Below are positions 23,701-36,300 of a stretch of 64,000 bases of DNA, piece by piece. Made by a program: the position numbers and the translations under genes. The notes under the pieces were generated by a model, which saw nothing but the letters and a program-made list of their open reading frames with translations, was not told the DNA's origin and searched no databases. The stretch covers positions 62,001-126,000 of the forward strand of contig JAYMSP010000012.1 of NCBI GenBank assembly GCA_036897095.1, given 5' to 3'. The DNA comes from Plantago elongata. Taxonomy: Eukaryota > Streptophyta > Magnoliopsida > Lamiales > Plantaginaceae. Numbering within the stretch: position 1 is the stretch's first letter; every line of letters begins with the position of its first letter.

Positions 23701-25048
23701 ACTGAGTCCACATGACTATGTGTAACTTAGCACTATGCATTGCAATAAATATATGTAGCCTTAGCCTATGCGCAGATTGCCATGCATACTTTTGTTCTCA
23801 TTTGCCATTACTTTTGGTATAAGTCTAGCTATATCAACAAGCCTGTGCAGAAGACCTGCTATAGAACCCTCCAGCAGTTACCATGCTTACTTTCGTCCGA
23901 TTAGTTCTATGTGAGGGATGTTACTTTATTTCATAACCAGCACACCACTTAACATGGCTTGTTTCTTGCGAATAATTCAAGAGCATGTGTAAAGAAACTG
24001 GTCTCACAAAAACTGGCACTTATCCAATTGTCTTAAATTGAAATCAATTATTTCATGAGCAAGTGACTTAATATGCAAGTGGGACTTGAAATATCCAATT
24101 GAAGGTGTATGTTAACCTGTTTTCCTTGTGTACCTTTATTTATAGTACTAATAAAATTGTGCACGTAAAATTGAGAGTCAAATATTAAAATAATTTATAC
24201 ATGACATAAACATTATAATATGTTCTTAAACTTATAATTAGTTAAAAATTCATTTATGATATATGTTATATGAGTTATTAATGAAAAAATAAATTTTGGT
24301 GATTATAATAAGTGGAAGTAGCGGGCTAGTGGGTAACAACTACCTTTAGAATAGTAAAAATAATCCACACAACTACAGTTTAGCAAAGAAGGCAAAAGAC
24401 TTGGCTGTATAACAATGTACAGCAGTACCTTGAATCCTTGATGTATCGAGTAGCTCAGGCCCTTCCATCCGACTACAAATCTTTCTTCAACTTCTTGATT
24501 TAATTAGAACATTAGCATCAAAATAAATTCATACTGCTTCCTGTCACCAGAGGAAATGATAGTAAGACTGTCAAGTGCTGAAGTAAATTGTAATTATGAT
24601 ATTTATGATAGCATGAAATCTCAATGAAGCTAGTTGTAAAAATACGAGGTGTTTCTAGTATTCCAAATAAGTAATTAAGTAGCATCCATCTGCTGGAGAA
24701 AGTGTTGGGGACAGGTGAAGCCTTACAAAATACGTAAAACTGTAAAATTAATTGATTGACCATGTAACATGGCTAGTAGTTATCAGGTTCTGGACCCTAC
24801 TTTGTACACACTGCATATGCACATCTAGCCATTTAGGCGGGAAAAAAATGAGGCATGAAAGGGATAGTTGAACTTGCTCGCTTTCGATGTTCATGATAAT
24901 TCTTCATAATACCAATTACCAACCACTCCCTAAATTCCCATGTAACCCTTCAGTGCTTTGTTGTCTACAAATAACCAGCCTATTTAAACTTCGGTTCTAC
25001 TTGTGCACTAGGCTACTCCTATCAAGTTATTTGATACAACAACTGAAA
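20770..25048. other. Long spacer upstream of LAZY1
   Basis: About 4.3 kb with no gene I can support. Short frames on both strands lack domains. Base composition is a little more balanced than in the other spacers, so an undetected non-coding transcript or distal LAZY1 regulatory region is possible, but nothing shows it directly. Confidence 0.35.
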
Positions 25049-27056
25049 ATGAAGGTAACAGTAACACAAACATCATTCGTACAGTTAAAAAACATTTATC
25101 TCCATCAGTTTCTAATTTACTTATTTTGTTTTGATATCCCTCTATCACTCCATGGAAATCACATTTACTTGTCTTTCATGCAGCTACTAGGTTGGATGCA
25201 TCGGAAGTTACGGCAGAACAGCAATGACAACGAACCACCAAAAGAATTTTCCATGGGTAAGTACTCAGACATTATTTGATCATTATCAACATTATACTCT
25301 TTAGATCACACATACAACGCAGTTTTTTACTGATCAGTGATCACCTTCCCCATATAATGTATATGTTGCAACATGGAACCTTGATTAAAAGTGTAATATC
25401 CAAGCAGCATATCATCTATTAGAGATAATAATACGCAGAACTTGAATTCATGGTGAATTTATTATAGCCAACTAAGCAACATCAGAAAATCATACCAAGG
25501 CTAATTGAGGAATAAGGATAAAGGAAATCAAACTGGTTCAGAAGGAAAAAGCATGTTCTGACACCTTTTCAAGTAGAGATCCTAACTGATGTTTGCCATA
25601 ACTATAATAGCATGAAATGATAGAATACGAGTTTATTTACGGGATGAGCAATCAAGAAAAGAAACACTTCCATAAATTCTTAGTTATCAAGAATTGTATT
25701 ATTATACTTATAACAAAGTTGTTCGCTTACCAAAAAAAAAAAAAAGTTGTTCCAACCCTGAAAGATTTTATTGTCTTCTTGGGATTACAGGACAGGCTTT
25801 ACTGGACGACCTGCAAAGTTACTCGAGGGGAAGTAATTGCAACAAGCCCTTCAGCAAAGCTCAGAGAGACAACCGCTACAGAAACTCATATATGAGTCTG
25901 AATATTGAGAAACTAGAAGATGATTACAATGAAGAAGATCAATCTGATGAACTTACCGAGCTTTTCCATGGATTCTTGGCTATTGGGACTCTAGGTACAG
26001 AGATGATGTCCACAGGCCCTGCAACACCAAAATTTTCCACCTCAGTTGATCACTTAACCAAAAAAGAAACTGAAGTAACAGAAGATGAGCTGAAGCTAAT
26101 CAATGATGAGCTAGAAAAGGTACTTGGAGCTGCAGGTAGAGATGACATTTCATCTGGAAGGAATAGTCATGTGAGTGTTGAAAGGACCAGCCACTGCAGT
26201 TCAGTTACACTTAATGGCAAGCCAAGAGAATCTGCTGACTCCAACAGAAGTGGAGCAACCATCTGTCCCCTCCAAAGCTATCTCCTTGGTTCCGCTTCTG
26301 AATTACCAGAAAAAGCACCAGCAGTAAAGAAAGAACATAGGACATCGCTCAAGGAACTCTTTGAGAGGACCAAACCTACAGAAGAAGGTTTTCAAAGCAA
26401 ATTAGACCGGGAGGAAAAGCAACCAGAGAAGGAAACTGATAAATCTGCTCTACATCTCATGAAGAAAGTGCTGAAAAAGAAATTGCTTCAAGCAGCAGCA
26501 GAGAAAAAACTACATAAAGTATGAATTACAGTACCAGTATAAAGATGTCACAACTTTAATCTCAAATGGCAGCCTTTTGAAAATACTTGCATATAAAAAT
26601 ATGAATTCTTAATTACTTCATTCTATTTACATGTGACATTGCAGATTAAGCATATCTTCAGTAGAAAAGTCCATCCTGAAGGGCCATTATTATGTGGACA
26701 ATCTCGTAGTACCACAGAGAATGAGATTAAGAAGAACAACACTCATTGGATGGCATCAAACAATGAAAGCTTGGGGCCATCAAGTGACGATATCACAATA
26801 TACCCACAAGGAACTATGCAAAATGAAAGCACATTTAGCTTCAAAAGCAACCCTCCATCCGCATATAAACGCAACAGCAGCGACTCTGGGAACCAATTCT
26901 GGATTAAAACCGACGGAGACTGTAAGTAACTGATGCACTTATTTTCTTCCAGCTATATATTGTACAGTAAATCTTATCACCAGCTGCACTAGTTTTCTGA
27001 TTGCCACAATCTGTTTTGTTTTGTTTGGCATTGTAGACTTGGTGTTGGAGCTCTGA
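25049..27056 (+). CDS. LAZY1: LAZY1, gravitropism regulator (IGT family)
   Basis: LAZY1-type proteins act at the plasma membrane and in amyloplast-linked signalling to set auxin flow in shoot gravitropism and branch angle. Five exons: 25049-25054, 25184-25256, 25791-26518, 26645-26921 and 27037-27056, all GT-AG, giving 367 residues. Exon 1 encodes only Met-Lys, completing the family start MKLLGWMHRKLRQNS. Exon 3 holds FHGFLAIGTLGTE with the IGT motif (residues about 86-97), then the conserved TEVTEDELKLINDELEKVLG, CPLQSYLLGS, KKEHRTSLKELFERTK and SALHLMKKVLKKKLL. Exon 4 carries FSRKVHPE and FWIKTDGDY, and exon 5 the C-terminal LVLEL, the EAR-like CCL region needed for function in the family. 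All conserved regions are present, so the gene looks functional. An alternative ATG at 25178 would replace MK by MQ but lies in the intron acceptor. Confidence 0.95.
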
Positions 27057-27299
27057 TGAATCAAAGTACCAGCTGTGAGACTGTACTTTATACCATAATG
27101 ATGTAAGTTATATTTAAATTAGTATGATTACTATTGCTGCTTGCCAATTCTTATTTGTGATGTCATATAAGTTATTGAACTAAACAGAAATAAAAGGGGC
27201 AACCGTGCGCACTCTAGCTCTGTTTGGACATTGTAAAACTTAAATGTTGCATTACCATTTATATATTCACAATAGTTCTATTTTTTAACTCTCCATGAG

Positions 27300-27625
27300 A
27301 TTCATAGCTGCATTACTTGTAGCTTCCTTGTTCGTAGACAAAGTGTATTCTGAATTATTGTCTTTCATTCCAAGACATGACTTGTATCCATGCGATTCCT
27401 ATTCGCCAGAGTTCACTCCCTATTCTTCTAAAGTTCCATCCCAGAAATATAGCCATCCCACTCCATCACATCAATCCTACGAGCCTCTTATCCATTCTCC
27501 TTAAATCATGGTGGGGTGGAATTCCAAATAGAAAAACTCGGGGTTTAGGGATAATCAGGCTCGAACTGATGACTTTCACCACGTCAAGGTGACACTCTAC
27601 CGCTGACTATATCTCTTCCTTGTTC
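27300..27625 (+). other. Nuclear insertion of plastid DNA (trnV-rrn16 spacer)
   Basis: This stretch resembles the plastid inverted-repeat sequence upstream of the 16S rRNA gene: phrases such as CTTGTATCCATGCG, AGAAATATAGCCATCCC and ACGAGCCTCTTATCCATTCT are those I recall from plastomes, followed by trnV-GAC on the minus strand. Many substitutions and small indels relative to the plastid version show that it sits in the nucleus and is not recent. Just beyond 27625 the resemblance stops. Confidence 0.85.
27546..27616 (-). pseudogene. trnV-GAC: Decayed plastid-derived tRNA-Val (GAC)
   Basis: On the minus strand the sequence keeps the anticodon arm (CCTTGACGTGG, anticodon GAC), the T-arm (CAGTTCGAGCCTG) and the acceptor half ATTATCCCTA of plastid trnV-GAC. 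The 5' acceptor strand is altered (AGAGATATAGTCAGC where the plastid gene has AGGGATATAACTCAGC), including a small deletion, so it should not fold or function. Confidence 0.85.
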
Positions 27626-29896
27626 CCAAATTCTCTAAAGATTACCGGGGAATAGAGATGTCTCCTACGTTCTATCTATAATAGGTGGAAGTTTCGATGT
27701 AATTTCATATAGTCATTCAGACTGAATACTACATGAAGAACATAAGCCAGATGACGGAATCGGAAGACCTGGGATGTAGGAGATCATACCATGAGTTATT
27801 GTTTTAAAGAATGTGTTATAAACATTGTCAATGAAAACTTAAGATTGGGTTCTAGAAGTGAAAGTTCACTTCGAATTTCGAACTATTTGATATAGACAAT
27901 GTACGGAAAATAGATCTAGGTAACTTCCAGCAAGGGAACTACACATTATTTTAATCTTCCAGACAGTTGGGTACTTATATCCAGGGTAAAGGGGCTCCAA
28001 GCCGTAATAAGTTACCTGTATAGCTGATATGCGCTGGTCCTTCATTGTCTGAAGAAGCAACAGAATAAGATGGATTGACCTGGCATAACTAAAGGGATGG
28101 CATTTTCTCCTGAAAATGAAGAAGAAAAAAATAAGTCCTCAACATTCCAAGTAGGAGGGAACTTGAACTTATTTCGATCACTTTCTACTGATTCGATTCA
28201 AGTGATCTGAATTTCTCCCCATGGTGCTCCCAAGTTACCTTGCCCAACTCCACCAAACTCAACTGTTGCATCATCTTAATCTATGACAAGTGCCAACATT
28301 CTCAACATATTACTAATCTATATCCTGATACAGAAAGAACCTGTAGCCACGGATACTTTACATGAAAAGTACGTGCAGGAAGAAAGTCTCCTCCTGAAGT
28401 TGATGATAAGAATCATGTTTCGCAAACATGATCATGAACATGGAATTCATTTCCTACCAAAAAAAAGCCTAATCAGTAATCACACAAAAACACAACCAAA
28501 TTTCTGCACAAACAAGATCAACGTCTCCTAGGACTATCATAATGTCAAGATATTTCTTCATTCCCTGACCAGTTCACAACGTGGCAATGGCATAACAGTA
28601 CCACATCCGACATCTCCATGAGCAAAATAAATGACTACTAATATAAGTTAAAACGATAATACATTTCGAATTTTCGACAATGAAAGGAGATCCATAACTA
28701 AATCTACTAAAATAACCAGTACTTCCGATGATCAGCTAGAGGATACTATCATACTACTAGTATTATGAACAGAATTGCGAAGGATCCAATTATTACGACG
28801 CAATTACTCATTATTAAATCCGATTCCATTTATCTGCAACCTAAACCGATTTTTCTGAAACGAACTAGGCGATTCGGAATTAAATGCAAGGAAAACTGAA
28901 AGCAGATGAAAGAAAACAGAAACCACAATTTACGGATAATACAGAAAAGCACTTTACCGGTGGTCAGATGAGCAAGTGCTGGGGATTCCGATTCCAACTG
29001 CCACACCGCCGACGATGCTTCCATATTTGAGCTGAGTGGAAGAAGAAGAAAGTGATTTGCATCGGAGATTGAGATTTTCAATTTCATTCTGAGGCGGAGT
29101 ATTGGGGAAGTATGATATTAATAGACAAGGTTTCTGCTCGATGGAAAGTACCGACCTAGCCCTTGACGACCATCAGTAATTTGGCGGGAACCTGTTTATT
29201 TTAAGTTTTAGAGGAAAAATATTATTGGTTTTAATATGTTCTCTTAACTTTTAATGTGGTGGTATATGCCCTCAGAGTATAATTTCCATAAATTCATTAC
29301 TTGGAGTGAGATGTATGTGATCTGGTTATCTGAATCTGTCAAAATTACAACAATGTACTTGCTCCAATATAAAATTGACTACGTCTTCCATTTTTTAAAT
29401 TGTTTAAATAATATAAACTCCCTAGAAGTTCCGATGAACCACAACTAACAAGGTACTTTGATAGTGTAAGCAAGGAGAAGTAGATTGTAAAACAGAGGAT
29501 CCCAAAGACCTAAGCGTGAGGCCCTTTAGGTCTCGAGTGTTAGCTGAGAGGTGTAGCCAATATGTACATAATGTCCAAATTAATTATCGGACAGAAATCA
29601 TTTATAACGGGTAAAGCACCGTGCATTTTAAAGTTGGGAGGGGGAGGATGGTGTTGGAATTGCAACATAACAAAGATCAAGCAACAAATCCCACAGACAT
29701 AAAATATAATAACCTGAAATTCTAAAATAAATCAAACTTTCGCTATTTATTTCTATTTTTTTATTCTTTTTCTTTTACAGGGTGGAGAATTAATTTTAGT
29801 CGTTCAAAACAAAATAGAACGAACACAAATTATACGAGTTTGCTTGATTATTTTGTTCGTCCTACTCTTACCATAGCGTATGAAATTGTAGTAATT
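27626..29896. other. Spacer with a possible unassigned minus-strand exon
   Basis: No gene identified. On the minus strand 29087-28956 a frame MKLKISISDANHFLLLPLSS, then MEASSAVWQLESESPALAHL, reaches a donor-like GGTAAAG, and near 28115-28022 another exon-like piece (TMKDQRISAIQ) lies between AG and GTAAC. They might be pieces of one small gene or a non-coding transcript, but I recognise no protein. Confidence 0.3.
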
Positions 29897-30131
29897 CCTC
29901 CGTTCCATCAAATTTCAGTATGGTTGGCGCGTAGTTTTATGCAGAAAGGTGAAATAATGATAAGAAAATAAATATGGAAAAAAGTGTACTTTTAGTAACA
30001 AAATATTTAATTTTTATGTAAAGTTAAAATTGTTTATTATTTGTTTGGTAACTTCCTTTTTTAGTAACGTATAAAATTTGTTGGGACGGCTAAAAATAAT
30101 AAATGTATAAAGTTTGGTGGGACGGATGGAG
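29897..30131 (+). mobile_element. Stowaway-like MITE (235 bp)
   Basis: Starts CCTCCGTTCCATCAAATTTC and ends in a complement of the same (AAGTTTGGTGGGACGGATGG then AG), the CTCCGTCC-type terminal inverted repeat of Tc1/mariner Stowaway elements. The interior is AT-rich and non-coding. The element lies 170 bases beyond the stop codon of the sphingosine-1-phosphate lyase gene, perhaps within its 3' flank. Confidence 0.75.
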
Positions 30132-30301
30132 AATCAAACTTGTCATATAATACAGTCTATGATAGTATTTATTTAAAATGATACAGCTCTGACTAATACA
30201 ACAATTGACAAATATAGGTTGGTAATAACTGCTAACTGTGGTCAAAGAATAAGAGAGAACAAAGATAGATGTAGGAAGCAAAGCATTCGTCAATCGTCAC
30301 A

Positions 30302-33300
30302 CTAGCACGATCCATCCATGAAATCCACCAACAAATCTTTAACCATAGCTCTATCTGGCATTCTTCCAGCTGCGCCATATATTGGTGCTAGACCTCCTTT
30401 GACTGGCCCTGGATTCGCTTTAACCTGATGTGGGAAACAGTTATAGCTGATACGATGCCAAAATTTACAGACACGTCTTTAAACAATGGAAATGGCAATT
30501 AAGCGAGAGAGTTCACCAGATTATAAATGGCACACTGTTATATAATACTAATGTTGAAAGACATTCTAATGTTTGCTCTAAATTTGATTCTATCAATCCA
30601 TATATCTGTATTACCATTGACCTTGTTCAACACGTTTTCCGAGCAATATTTCACTTCACTCACCTTTTCTAAATCCTTTATCTCGTCTAAATCTATCCAA
30701 ACAGGAACGTTTGTCCAACGACTTTTCAATATTTGCACACCATGTTTCCAAGTTCCAACCATCAGTTGGAATACAAGATTCCATATTTGAACTAGTTTTA
30801 GAAGGGAATGATAATACTGATTAAACATGTCAATGTATTTTACCCAAACTATTTAATTGGTAGTCAAGCTTGTGGAAATTGGAGGACCATTCAATAAAGG
30901 TTGTGTACTTGTTGGAAGAAAATAGTGACTTACTGTTTCCACGGAAGCTCTAAGATCCTCCAGAAACTCCGCAACTACAGGTACGTGTTGAAGTGTCACA
31001 CAAATATGAACGCTGTGGCAACATAGAGAATCACCCCTCAGAAATTTTTTATAGAACAATAGGATTTAAACAATAGCTGTGTCTGTCGATAATTCAATAT
31101 CATATTTCCCCAATACTCCGACTCAGAATGAAACTGACTAATTGAGTTCAACAAGCTTGTCAGCAAAAAAACTATTTAAAAGTTAAGGACTGAATGAAAA
31201 TTAAATCAAGAAGCTTCTTTATTATAGACTCGTAGTATTCCTCTATATATTCACCTGTTAGGCCTCTGCAATGCATTCAAATGCCATCCTTTTGAGGACA
31301 TAATATCATTGACCTCAAATATGTCGAGAGAGTCAGATCCAAAAGCCACTATTGTCATATCAGGCCTTCCAATCACAAATAAGCCAGGAATCTCACGAAC
31401 ACTACAACAATGAAAAACATAATGTGTCAAAGCGTTTGTAGCCGAGTGGCAAGCTGAGACACCCCGTAACCATGATGTCACGGTTCGATTCCCTGAAATG
31501 GTTGATTATATTCTCTGAATAGAGATTGGTGGTGATTTGCATCTAGAATCGATTGATAAATTCATCTTGTTCAACAATTGTAATTGTAATGCTATATTTC
31601 ATGTTAATTAATAAAAAAAATGTTTAAAAAAAAAAAGAAAAACATTATGATGGGTCATAGACCCAAGTATGCAACTCTAAATAGCTTCAAGAGCTATAAT
31701 GATAGTTACCCCTTCTCTAATTTCTTTGAAGCTTCCATAACCTGTTTCGTATTCTCCAGATAACCTATACATTACAAATCGGTCCATAAGAAATTTATGT
31801 CCTGAGAATTGGATTAAACATTGGTAAACAAAATATGCAGTAGCATACGATAAGTACCTTCCAGCCCAAGAGACATCATTGCTGCCCAAGCCCCTGCAAT
31901 TAGACTACCAGGCCTGCTTCCAGCAATTGATGGAGATATATAAAGCCCACCAGTCCACTCAGTAACTACATATAGTGGAACAAATCAATAACATATACCG
32001 CAAGCATCAATTAGTAACAGAAGGGCATCTGTATCCAATTCCAATCACATGAACGGTGATAAATATTTAGTGTCAATGTGTCATCATATGATAAATAGTG
32101 GCAGCTGTAGATAGCATCTTACGTATTTGTATGCACAAGATAACATTTCAATTATTCGAATGGACAACAAACTAAAGATCTATTTCAAAGATTAAAAAAA
32201 TAATAAAAAATAAAAAAGGAAGTATAGTAACTAACCAGCAACAAATTGGTGCTTTACAAGATATCCAAAGTGCCAAGTGTCAAGCGATCCCACCATCACA
32301 AGAAACAAATAAAACATCAGTAGATTACAAAGAATAAAAGTACAGTATTCTAAGGACCACAAAACAAGCGTTTTGCATCAGCTCTTTTTTTAAGATAAAT
32401 ACGTAATGTGTCTGTTCTCCCCACATTTTTCACCTATCCAGTATGACACAGTATCGTAGGTGAAGCCTCAACAGAAAACTGTTGCTGAATCAAGAAGAGA
32501 ATCCGTGAAAGTAATTTTGGGGAAACTTTGTCAACTGTGTGTATGCATTGAACCATGTGCCATTAAGATCAATGTCTTCAAAGTGCTTATAAACTATAAA
32601 CAGGCAGAAACCTGGTCTCGATAAGATGATAACCTTATCCTAAGGGCTCAACAACTTGTTTCTACAACTCATACAACTATACTAAGTTGGATCCTAAAGG
32701 AGCCAAATATATCTTTATGAGATATTAACAAAAGCTTAAGGGTTATGTACTCAATGGAGAAAAGACAGGTGAGCTTTGCACAGAAATAGAATCATAAAAT
32801 CGGGCGGTCGCCAGCAAGCTTGAGCAGTTGAAAATTTGAAATACTGAATGCACTCGCAAATGACTTCAATTCCTTATGAACTATGGACACGAAGAAATCC
32901 TGCCTTTGATAACCTTAACCTTAAACTAAGGGCTCAACAACTTGTTTCTATAACTCATACAGCAACTATGGTAAGTTCTAATGAAATGTATATCTATGAG
33001 ATATTCACAAAAGTCCAAGGTTATGTGTTCAATGGAGAAAAGACAGGTGAGCTTATCACGGAAATAGAATAAAAAAGTCGGACTGTTATCCATCCAGGCT
33101 TGAACCGACAAAATACTGGATGCACTCGCTAGATGCTAATGGAAAGAATTGCTCATGCACCAAAAACTCCATCAATAACGGCAAATGATGAATGATTGCA
33201 TATTTGCATATGCTTTATGAAAGTGAGATTGCTGACCCCTTAATAACTCTATTTTGGAGATGATCATGCTTGGCTTAATCATTCCACTATTGGAAAGATG

Positions 33301-36300
33301 AAGAATTGATAAGTTGGCTTGATCATTCAGCTTTGACCTTGTAACCTATGCGACAGCCACTTTGACAAAGAATACAGTTATTGTAAGGGTACAGAAGGTA
33401 ATCAGGGTTGTCTTAAGTCTTAACCCATGAATCTGAATGATAAATGTCTGTCGAGTTCACCAAAATTCCAAGTACATTAAGCAAATGTTGACGTGCAAAC
33501 GTTTGAACAACAGTGTTAAGAGTATTAATATATATGACTAGATTCCACAACTCTCTACAAGTTCGAGCTTTTAGATGAGATGGAATTCTATCATGGTATC
33601 AGAGCTTATGGCTCATGCCCAACCTGGGTTCGAATCTCCACAAAGACAATCTCCGCCCCATATTAAATTTTCACTCGAATGGCCTCCCCAATGAGGTAGA
33701 AATCGGCCATGAGTGCGGGGGAGTGTTGGAGTATTAATATATATATGACTAGATTCCACAACTCTCTACAAGTTCGAGCTTTTAGATGAGATGGAATTCT
33801 ATCAAACAGGACATCAGATTAGTGGAATTTGCAATTTTCTCATGAGTTAGCCATTTACCGTATTAAAGTTCTAGTATGTAACCAAATACTAACTAACAGA
33901 TACGTACGAAGAATTTCACATGCATGGAGAAAATATTCATAAGCAAAATAGAAGCGCAACAAAATCTAGTTTCACCCAGGTAAACAAAATAAAACCGGAA
34001 TGCCCAGACATACTTCCTCGAGATCTTCTTACTACATGCTCGCATATGCCACTACTATTATAATTCATATAGTCTAATAGCAATAAGGAACATGATTAAA
34101 ATAGTAACTTGTGGTAAATAAGTTGAGGGAATTAATCTCATACCTTCCGTATTTCATGATCCCTATATAAGACCACACTTGTTCCTTTAGGAGCCAACCC
34201 ATACTTGTGCACATCAACGGATATTGAAGTTACACCTTGAACTGAGAAATCGAATGGTGGTAGTGGATACCTACAGCAGAAGTGTAGAAGTGTGTTAATG
34301 GAAATGCATCAGCAGTCCTATGAGCAAAGGTGAGAGAGATGGACAACAAATTAAAAAAAAAATGATTTCGTCCGAATGTTACCAATAAAAAGAGAAAGAA
34401 AATACAGCAGCATTAATAGAGAAACTTGAGAAAAGTGAAGTTATTGTGATCTTGTAGCTTTATAAACATTAGATTAAATAAAGAAAAAAACATAAGAGTA
34501 CAAAACTGCTAAATGACAGGCTGTTTAGATGAGAAATAGGTGTATCATATGTAATAAACTCTAAATGAACGTGAGGGACAAACACTTCTCCACATTGTTG
34601 TAAGTATGACAATCATGTTGAATGCACACTTTGGAACATACCCAAGTTTACGAGCAAAAGGTAATACAAAGCCACCTAGGCAGAGGTCAACATGCAAACA
34701 AATCCCATAAGCAGAAGCTAACTCACCAAGCTCCTGCAGCAGTAAAGTTTCATTCAGTATCTTTTCAAGCAAAATGAGTCGCTCAAGAGTAGTCAAGGGG
34801 CTTGTTTCATACCTCAATTGGGTCAATGATTCCATGAGGAAAACCAGGTGCTGATCCAACAATCTGCAAACATGAGTTTCAAATACAAGGTTCGCTCAAG
34901 GGATAAATAACTAAATTGACCAGATTTTTGACAAACTATTGAAAGAAGGAACATTATTCTGATATGATACACATGCTTAGAGTCAGAACATTAAAGTACA
35001 TATAATCATATTATGATGATACTGATAAAGGAAACCTACATGACAAAGTCATCATATGCCAGAGACCTAGATGAATAATATATGACCTATCAAATAGCAG
35101 AATTAATTATTACCGCTATGGTATTCTTGTTAATATGTCGTTTGATTGCTTTAACATCAGCTCGGAAATCTTGGGTTACAGGAACACGCCACAGTTTGAT
35201 GTTGAAATATTGTGCAGCCTTGTCATATGCTGAATGAGCAGACACAGCTATAATCCTATTTTCAGAAAAAATAATCATTTATATAATAAGACAGCTCTAA
35301 AATGATGGAAGACAGTAAATTTACTAACAATTCTGGTTTACTAATCCCTCTCTTTGCTTTCATATAGTCACGTGAGGTTTTTATAGCCAACAAAATACTT
35401 TCCGTCCCTCCTGATGTCATATTTCCACATATTTGTCCTCCAGAGTTGTTTCCCTTGCTCCCCAGTAAGGCTGCGGTCATTGCAACAACTTCTGATTCAA
35501 ACTTCACTACGCTCTTGAATACATCTAGATGCAGAGGATTGGTATGTGCAAACCTGCAAGAACAGGGAGATGGTCATGCAAATACAAAATGCATAGACAT
35601 GAAGAAAACAGACCCAATACTTGGTCTGGTGAAAAATACTAGCATTGCAGATATTACATTCGAGCAAATTAGGAAAGCTTATTCTATAGATGAAGCAAAG
35701 GGAACCCCCTTCTTAAATACTAAACGTCTATACCCATCTTTAATTATGAAACGAAGTAATCATTTTTATATGTCAGTGCTATTCTCCTACTAGTAGAGCT
35801 TAGGAAAACAAAAAGGTTTATCTTACTAACATCGAGCAGGCCTCGTTTATTAAAGAGAAGTGACCTTCTTGTTCATTTCCTGCAATATAGCTGCATACAA
35901 GATGTGGAACATTAGTAACCTGAAATGTAAAAATGCAAATCTACAGTAAAAGAAGTCCACATAAAGTACATGTCTTACTCTATAAGTGCATTAATTTACC
36001 AATGCACAACTATATGATGCTGATATTGGTAATAAAACACATACACTGTACCAGAACACTTGCCCTGCCATGTAACATCCTTTTGTTTCTCATCTTTCAT
36101 CAACCCAATGACCTCAACTCCTAACCCATCCTTTGGCAACTCAGTTCTCCAACCATCCTTCTTCGATTTACCAGAACCTTGCAGCTGATCTACAACCTGC
36201 ACATCAAAAGTAAGTTGTTTAGATAACGGTGCAAGTTCAGTCATTTTATTAACTGGCTCAACTTTGTTACACATCAACGAATAAGATACTGATGATTATC

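Noticed and set aside
35821-35835. Apparent frame-breaking donor (TTA/GTAAGA) after exon 4 of the lyase gene
   Set aside because: Using the donor GTTAGT four bases upstream gives AT+G TTT GCA and restores MFAHTNPLH, so the gene is intact.
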